Shown here piece by piece: positions 56,852 to 64,000 of a DNA stretch of 64,000 nt (position 1 is the stretch's first letter; the number at the start of each line of letters is the position of its first letter). This DNA comes from Seiridium cupressi. Taxonomy: Eukaryota > Ascomycota > Sordariomycetes > Amphisphaeriales > Sporocadaceae. The position numbers and the translations under genes were made by a program. The notes under the pieces are model-generated. The model was not told where the DNA came from. It ran no database searches and saw only the letters and a list, made by a program, of their open reading frames with translations. The stretch covers positions 434,001 through 498,000 of the forward strand of contig JARVKI010000009.1 of assembly GCA_036674765.1 (NCBI GenBank). Reading direction: 5' to 3'.

Positions 56852-59751
56852 ATGTATGTCAAGAAGCGCGGTATGTATCTCTCAGCCCTTATTCCTCAAG
56901 TCCTTGGCGACTAACTGGCGCCCAGATGGACGCCAAGAGCGCGTTCAATTCGACAAGATCACAGCCCGTGTCTCTAGGCTATGTTACGGTCTTGACGCGG
57001 ACCATGTTGATCCCGTAGCCATCACACAGAAGGTCATCTCTGGTGTATACGGAGGTGTGACCACAGCACAGCTGGACGATCTCGTAAGTCCCCAATGCGT
57101 TGGAAACATGCGATCTCCCAGCCTCTAACAAAATTTTCAACAGGCAGCCGAGACCGCCGCGTACATGACCGTCACGCACCCAGACTATGCCATCCTGGCC
57201 GCACGTATTGCGGTGTCGAACCTCCACAAGCAGACCAAGAAGCAATGGTCATCCGTCGTCAGTGATCTGTATTACTATGTCAACCCCAAGAACAACACGG
57301 CGTCGCCCATGATTGCCAAGGAGACGTACGAGTGTGTCATGAGACATAAGGAGGAGCTGGACTCGGCCATTGTCTATGACCGAGACTTCAACTACCAATA
57401 TTTCGGCTTCAAGACTCTGGAGCGCTCATACCTCCTCAAAATCAATGGCAAGATCGCCGAGAGACCACAGCACATGATCATGCGCGTAGCCGTTGGCATC
57501 TGGGGTGATGATGTCGAGAAGGTCATCGAGACCTACAACTACATGTCTCAGAAGTTCTTCACACATGCCTCGCCCACCCTTTTCAATGCTGGTACTCCCC
57601 AGGCTCAACTTTCATCGTGTTTCCTTGTCGACATGAAGGATGACAGCATTGAGGGCATCTACGATACTCTCAAGACTTGCGCTATGATCTCCAAGATGGC
57701 TGGCGGTATCGGTCTCAATGTTCACCGTATCCGCGCCACCGGATCTTATATCGCAGGCACCAACGGAACATCCAACGGCATTGTTCCCATGCTTCGTGTC
57801 TTCAACAACACTGCCAGATACGTTGACCAAGGTGGCAACAAGCGTCCGGGTGCCTTTGCAATCTACCTTGAACCGTGGCATTCGGATGTGTTCGAGTTCC
57901 TGGACCTCCGCAAGAACCACGGCAAGGAAGAAGTTCGCGCCCGTGACCTGTTCCTTGCTCTTTGGATCCCGGATCTCTTCATGAAGCGTGTGGAGAAGAA
58001 CGGTGACTGGACTTTGATGTGCCCCAATGAGTGCCCTGGTCTTGCCGACTGCTATGGTGATGAGTTCGAGGCCTTGTACGAAAAGTACGAGAGTGAGGGC
58101 CGTGGTCGCAAGACCATCCGGGCCCAGAAGCTCTGGTATGCCATCTTGGAGGCTCAAACCGAGACTGGTAACCCCTTCATGCTCTACAAGGACCACTGCA
58201 ACCGCAAGAGTAACCAGAAGAACCTCGGAACCATCCGCAGCTCCAATCTTTGCACTGAGATCATCGAGTACTCGGCCCCTGATGAGGTTGCCGTCTGCAA
58301 CTTGGCTTCCTTGGCTCTCCCTGCTTTCGTTGATTATAACTCGGGCTCTTACGACTTCCAGAAGCTGCACGAGGTTACTCAAGTCGTCGTTCGCAACCTG
58401 AACAAGATCATTGACGTCAACCACTACCCCGTCCAGGAGGCACGCAACAGCAACATGCGTCACCGTCCTATCGGTGTCGGTGTTCAGGGTCTTGCTGATG
58501 CTTTCCTGGCCCTTCGCCTGCCCTTTGAGTCGCCCGAGGCCAGACAGCTCAACAAGCAGATTTTTGAGACCATCTACCACGCTGCCCTGACCGCTTCGAT
58601 GAACATTGCCAAGGAGCAAGGCCCCTACTCCACCTACGAGGGCTCACCTGTCTCTCAGGGCATTCTTCAGTATGACATGTGGAAGGACGTTACTCCCAGC
58701 GATCTCTGGGACTGGGAGTCTTTGAAGGCACAGATCAAGCAGCACGGTGTACGGAACAGTCTTCTGTTGGCCCCTATGCCCACTGCCTCCACATCCCAGA
58801 TCTTGGGCAACAACGAATGCTTCGAGCCCTACACCTCCAACATCTACTCCCGTCGTGTCTTGGCTGGCGAGTTCCAAGTCGTGAACCCCTGGCTGCTTAA
58901 GGATCTTGTTGAGCTCGGCCTGTGGTCTGACAATATGAAGAACCGCATCATCGCCGAGGCCGGTTCCATACAGAACATCCCTAGCATCCCCACCGACATC
59001 AAGGCTCTTTACAAGACCGTCTGGGAGATCTCTCAGCGAACCGTCGTGCAGATGGCTGCTGACCGTGGTGCATTCATCGACCAGTCCCAATCTCTTAACA
59101 TCCACATGCGTGACCCCACTATGGGCAAGATCACCTCCATGCACTTTGCTGGCTGGAAGCTTGGTCTCAAGACTGGCATGTACTACCTCAGGACACAGGC
59201 TGCTGCTGCTCCTATCCAGTTCACCGTCGACCAAGAGGCTTTGAAGGTCCACGAAAGCCAGTCATCGAAGCCTGCTGCTTTGAAGAAGCGTGCTCCCCCA
59301 ACGGGAAGCTATTCGTCTTCGGCCGCCGCCGCCGTTCCTCGCCCAATGTACCGTGAGAACTCGAGCACCAGCCTTGCGGTAAGCAGTCCTAATGGCATCC
59401 CGACACCAAGCACAACGCCCCCTCCTGTTGTGAAAGCAGTTGCTTCCCCGATGAAGCAAGTCCCTTTCAAGGCGGATCTAGAGGAGGGTGAAAGCCCCAA
59501 GGCTCTCCCCACCGAGCCAGCAGAGAAGCCCAATAAGATTGAGGAGCTGCCGGACCCGGCCCTTGCCAGCAAGAAGACACCTCTGCAATCCGAGGACTCG
59601 GACAAGGTCAGCAAAGAGCGTGAATACGATATCTACAACGAGGCCGTCCTGGCTTGTAAGTTTCCGCGACCCAAAATTGGTCAGATCAGCGTCTAACAAC
59701 CTCACAGGCAGTATCGAAAACCCAGAGTCCTGCCTGATGTGCAGCGGCTAA
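56852..59751 (+). CDS. rnr1: Ribonucleotide reductase, large subunit
   Basis: Reduces ribonucleoside diphosphates to deoxyribonucleotides for DNA synthesis, with the small R2 subunit, in the cytosol. Four exons: 56852-56870, 56926-57083, 57144-59655 and 59708-59751, with introns of 55, 60 and 52 bp. They give 910 residues. The N-terminal ATP-cone ([15 protein letters not shown]) is cut by the first intron. The active-site cysteine segments are [11 protein letters not shown] and NLCTEI, and the radical-path and nucleotide-binding parts [22 protein letters not shown] are intact. The fourth exon supplies the C-terminal redox pair C905 and C908 (ESCLMCSG) that regenerates the active site; without it the reductase would lack its reductant shuttle. 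Codon use is strongly biased to C-ending codons, as expected for a highly expressed gene. MCB elements lie upstream. Confidence 0.97.
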
Positions 59752-61322
59752 AGTTCAAGTCAAGATGGACTTGATACGTGATGACGATACGAGTTGGGTT
59801 TGATGATGGATATAATGTGATCGGGACTTCCTTACTGTACCTGCTATTCCCACTGTCTGCTATTCGCCTGGAGCACTGGGCAGACGACGCTTTGGAGAAC
59901 AGAGCGAAAACTAAACATCATGCATCATTGCAACCTGTATTATGGATAGGGTTATATTTGTTTTTGCGTGTCTGCTGGAGGCTGGTTTCCGCTTCCCAGG
60001 GTTTGATATCTATTTGCCGCATATTTCATAGTTCTCTACGTCACAGCGCTCCACTCTGTGGTAGAATAGAGACAATAAACAAAAAGTTGATCAAATATAT
60101 TGACCTCTGCGAGAGTAATCTAATCTTGACATGTTCCGTACACAACTCCTACCTAAGTTGGGTGTTGAGGGCAGCTCGGTTCCGCTCTCTAGGCTTCGAC
60201 TGGTGGCGGCAAAATCAAGCCGGGCCTACGGACTGCTATCTAAAGAATCTAAAGAAGTAGAAAAAAATAACACCCTATTGCGCAGAGTCGGTCGGAACCG
60301 TTCGGGACGGGTATTAATATGAAGCAGGGGACCCCCGATTGACGAATATCAGCTTTTTGGAACCTAGAGACCTCTTGCCAGGGCACTGGCAGGGGGTCGA
60401 AATCCAGATTTCGTCGATCGTTTACTCGCCGAATACGCTACATGTAGGCATATAGGCCTACAACCACCTGCTCTTCTTCTGTCTACTGCAGCCGAGCCCA
60501 AGAGCAGGCTTCGAAGCGTCCAAAGATATTGTTCACAGACCGGGCATGACTGGCTAGTTCAAACGCACGCGAAATTATGTTTTCCTGCAATTGGCGTATG
60601 TGACAATACAAGGACGGCAGTCGATGAATGAAAGGAAAGAAGAAAATATGCTTCACTTACCGCGGCTTATATATATTCCTCGTCTGTGTCACTGGTATCA
60701 GCGTGTTTGTATTTAAAAGCAAGATTCACTTCCATCCACAAAGTACTCAGGCTGAGCTTGATTAATCATATATTCGATACGTGTTGCTTATCTACGAAGA
60801 AAATATTTGGGCAAATGCATTAATGTTGTTTATCTATCAGATAAACATAGAGGAGGGTCGACATAGTCCACGACCTAGAATGGTACTTAAATTTTCTCTC
60901 ACCCTCTTCTCACGCAGCCGAGCCCTTATGTTCGATGGTCGTTTTTGAGTATGTATCAATAGATAACCAACTCAATGTCACTAGAAATCAGTATCCATAT
61001 CGCGCCAGGTTTATGCTTGATAGCAGTCTAGTATACCAAACGATCCAACAAGGCAATTGTTGATACAAGATGTCACACAAAGCACGTCACATCACATTCA
61101 AATAGGAATTACATGGGGTTTGAGCAAAATACACTATGTATTAATTACCTAAAATGAGGCAACAAGCCAACTCCATTGCCCTTTAGGGATGGGTATCTCA
61201 ATGCGGTATTAGTGGTCTCCTTTGACCTTTCCTTCGATTTGTACATGATCCATTACTTCGTTACGACCGTATAACAAAAACCATGACACCCCAGACGGTG
61301 TCGGATTACTTCCTTCACCATC
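59752..61322. other. Intergenic, 1.6 kb, no gene seen
   Basis: 3' regions of the convergent RNR1 and CFEM genes. Short open frames only; AT-rich segments near 60640-60960. No RNA gene or repeat was assigned. Confidence 0.5.
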
Positions 61323-62502
61323 TTACAGCATCAAGGCGATACCCATTCCAGCGGCGGCGATCAGGCCAGCGGGGCCGACGGTCTGCTGGGCGGCGAAGGC
61401 AGAGCTGCTGCTGCTGGTACCAGAGGCGCTGGAGCCGGTGCCAGAAGCCGTGCTGGTGGAGAGAGTGGTGCCAGTCTTGGTGTTGGTGGCAGTGAGGGTG
61501 GTGCTGTCGTTGGAAACAGTGTTGGTCTCAGTGCCAGTGGTAGTACCGGTAACGGTAGACTCGGAAGCAGAGGCAGTCTCACTGCTGCTGACAGACGAGA
61601 AGGCAGTGGACACAGGGACAGAGGTAACAGAGCCAGCACTGTCGGTGGACTCGGAGTAAGCGGTGGAAACCGGAACGGAGGAAGCGCCACCTGCACCAAA
61701 GATGGTAGAGACGGGGACCGAAGTTGTAGAGCCGGCGCTGTCAGTGGATTCACTGAACATGGTGGAAACGGCGGAGGAAGAAACCTCAGTGGCGGTGGTA
61801 GTAACGGTAGCGGTTCCAGAGGTTACCTTATTTCGTTAGCAAAAGATTTATCAGTCAAAGGTGCCGAGTAACACTTACAGTGGCGTCAGTTCCAGAGGTG
61901 GCGGGAGCATCAGTTGCGACAATGGTGGTAGAAGGGCTCACGGTGGCAGACTGCAAGAGACTATGGTTAGCAGGGGCTACTTCATTAGTTACGACAGGGA
62001 AGTACTCACGATGGATCCAGTGACTGAGATACCAGACACGGCAATACCAGCGTTCGCGCAGTAGTTGACACCAACTTGCTTGACAGCATCGGCATCCTCT
62101 GCTTTCGAGCATGCCTGATCAGCACAGTCTCTAACTCCGTACAGAAAGTTGGCATTAGAGCAGAGGCACTGGAGGTCCGTAGCACCACAGCCGAACTCGC
62201 TGCCAGACTTGGCGAGCATGTTGGTAATGCAAGTGATCTAGGCGAATGGAAGCGTTAGTTTTGTTGCAACAAAATCGTGGTCCAATCTTGATAGAGTCTA
62301 GTACAGGGACTCATCATCGTTGTTTCGAACTCATCTAGTTTGAATTGACGAAACCCAAAGCGTGTTGATGTAGCTAAACCAAGAATGGGGCCGAGAAATG
62401 ATCTAAATTACTTACACCACACTGGGGGAAGCCGGCAGGGAAATCGGTCTGGGCTGCGGCGAAGGCAGCAGAGGCGCCAATGAGGATGGTAGAGGTCTTC
62501 AT
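61323..62502 (-). CDS. CFEM-domain GPI-anchored cell-wall protein
   Basis: Exons 62416-62502, 62010-62237, 61879-61950 and 61323-61826, all phase 0, with introns of 178, 59 and 52 bp, give 296 residues. A signal peptide (MKTSTILIGASAAFAAAQ) is followed by a CFEM domain at about 26-95 with eight cysteines (C28, C32, then GC, QC, LC, RDC, QAC and NYC). A Ser/Thr-rich stalk with two SESTDSAGS-type repeats comes next. The protein ends in a GPI signal (small residues, then GPAGLIAAAGMGIALML). CFEM proteins sit at the membrane or wall of fungi. Some bind haem or iron, others act in adhesion or host contact. The Asp that coordinates haem in haem-binding CFEM proteins appears as GATDLQC here, so haem binding is possible. 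All exons are phase 0, allowing exon shuffling. Confidence 0.9.
61625..61790 (-). repeat. Tandem Ser/Thr repeats in the CFEM stalk
   Basis: Two copies of a segment encoding SESTDSAGS(T/V)TSVPVST, separated by a short variant GAGGASSVPVST. The DNA copies are similar but not identical, so the duplication is not very recent. Repeat number in such stalks often differs between strains. Confidence 0.7.
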
Positions 62503-64000
62503 CTTGATGGATTCCTGAACAAAGTGGGTTGACTTGTTGTTTGTCTGCAAGAAATGTAAGAATTCGATCTCGATTGGATATGATGCTCAAAAAAGCGTGC
62601 AAAAATGAGAAGATGCGCAGAGAAGCGTGTCTTGCGTGTTGGAGTTGATGTTGCGGGATGAAGTTGTAGTTGGAAAAGCGTTGTATGGGGAGGGAAAGAG
62701 AAGAAACTTTTGGGTAGCGGACGAGGCGGATGAAGTAATTAAGCCGGCCAGTCGTGAGCAACAGGAAGTTGCGTGTTGGGGATTTTGGGCTTTTGGTATG
62801 GCCCGGAAGGAAGTGGCATCAGGGTGTGATTTTGTAACCGTGACTGACGCGAGGCACTAGGCGGTATACAAAACGTAGCTCCGAATCGGGAAGGGACAAG
62901 GTATGGCAGCGGGTCAAGGGACATGCCACGCCACGAGAAAGGTGTGGAAATTGGCATCACTGTAACTTACCGAAGAGCAGGTGATTTACACTTTTGAGGT
63001 CTGTAGTAACAGCTAGTCGTTGACAAGATGAAGACGGCTTGGTGGTGGGTGGGACGGAGGATGTGTAAGTTGGAAGCTGCAGTGGATGAGAGACACGATG
63101 CCACCTGGGGAGGACAACGGGGACTTATTAAATAATGGCAGGCCGGCTAGATGGACTAAGATAGTAAACCCAGTGGCTGAGGTACATTGCAGGTCATACA
63201 GGAAATCTCAAGCCTGCAAGCCTGTTTGATTGAAGACACAAGCGATTGTATCTCGGAGTAGCGTCGATTGGCGTGCGCTCCCTCACCTAGTCGCTAGCTC
63301 CAACCACCTGCGAAATGGATGTCATACCATGCACCCCCTTGGTACCCCTGGACGGGCTGGTGCGGTACCTCATTAGCTAAGGCAGCTTTCCTGTTTCTGC
63401 GTTGGGAAAGCGGCGCTAGCAGGGCTGCACCCGCCAAGCGCCGCCTCGTCTATCGTGCCAGCGCAAAGGCACTGAGCTCATCGCTGCGGCATTTGTGGGG
63501 AACTCTCGACCATCTTGATCCGTCCCCAAGCGACGGTGGCACGGTGGGCAGACATCTCCAGTGGCCATTCGGGAGGCCTGTCTCGGGCGATGATATCAAG
63601 AAGTCCACAAAATGCGCTGGATAATTGGACATCTGGCGCGCCGATTTCGTCTGATTGTTGATATCATGGCCACGTGGTGGGCAGAAACCACGGTAGTCGG
63701 CACCGCGCTCAGCAGCCATGCTGCCCTGACTACTCCGTACCTCTGGGGACTATGGTACGTCTGCAGTCGACACTTGCGCCTGGGCCTCCGATGGGGTGGA
63801 GCAGCAATTTCCTTGGCAACCTGCTGGGTGCCAGGTGCTAGCAAAGCAGAAGAAAGCGCATTCCCCTGCGAACTACCTAGTCACTCACACAGCGTAGCAC
63901 GGGTAGGCACTGGTTGTGGCCTGCAGGCACCACGGTCATTAATGTGAGAGCTAGCCGCGTTGTAACACCATCTACATCACAGATCCGAAGGGGTGACACT
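62503..64000. other. Promoter of CFEM gene and window edge
   Basis: No supported gene. Overlapping open frames near 63.3-63.9 kb on both strands have no domain and no signal for a start. The leader of the CFEM gene is probably within 62503-62700. Confidence 0.4.

Noticed and set aside
57612..58619. 335-codon antisense frame inside RNR1
   Set aside because: Produced by the strong C-ending codon bias of RNR1 on the opposite strand; no independent evidence.

Overview
The window is nuclear DNA of a filamentous ascomycete (Pezizomycotina). The genes have short GT-AG introns, mostly 52-92 bp, with CTAAC-like branch sites, and there are no bacterial operon signals. Families typical of the group are present: a CFEM/GPI wall protein, a LovD-like serine hydrolase, a CYS3/MetR-like bZIP and a fungal nitrilase. 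The class cannot be fixed from sequence alone. I resolve about 19 gene loci separated by unusually long non-coding stretches, several over 2 kb. I found no convincing tRNA, rRNA, CRISPR array or intact transposon.

Left part (1-24 kb): a very large SANT-domain co-repressor (Snt1/NCoR-like, minus), deoxyhypusine synthase (plus), an unknown two-exon nuclear-looking protein (plus), the spliceosomal cyclophilin Cwc27 (plus) and heat-shock factor Hsf1 (plus). Except for the unknown gene these are conserved housekeeping or regulatory genes.

Middle part (24-45 kb), more accessory: a LovD-like beta-lactamase-fold hydrolase that looks broken (frameshift, no ATG), then two divergent small orphan genes that appear to be distant paralogues, a seven-helix membrane protein, the meiotic mismatch-repair protein Mlh3 with an altered ATPase motif, a serine-rich fungal protein, an orphan with a Cys/His N-terminus and a long charged repeat helix, a nitrilase with a 1-kb intron, and an FAD-dependent amine/amino-acid oxidase-like enzyme.

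Right part (45-64 kb): a small conserved-looking protein, a 3.7-kb apparently empty stretch, a CYS3/MetR-like bZIP gene with a 653-bp intron holding a perfect CYS3-type site, the kinetochore gene CHL4/CENP-N, a TatD nuclease, the ribonucleotide reductase large subunit RNR1 and a CFEM GPI protein. CHL4 and RNR1, both needed around S phase or mitosis, carry palindromic ACGCGT (MCB) elements upstream, which suggests shared MBF-type cell-cycle control.

All exon joins were made by eye from reading frame, GT-AG signals and family continuity, without transcript data. Gene symbols are given only where the family is clear.
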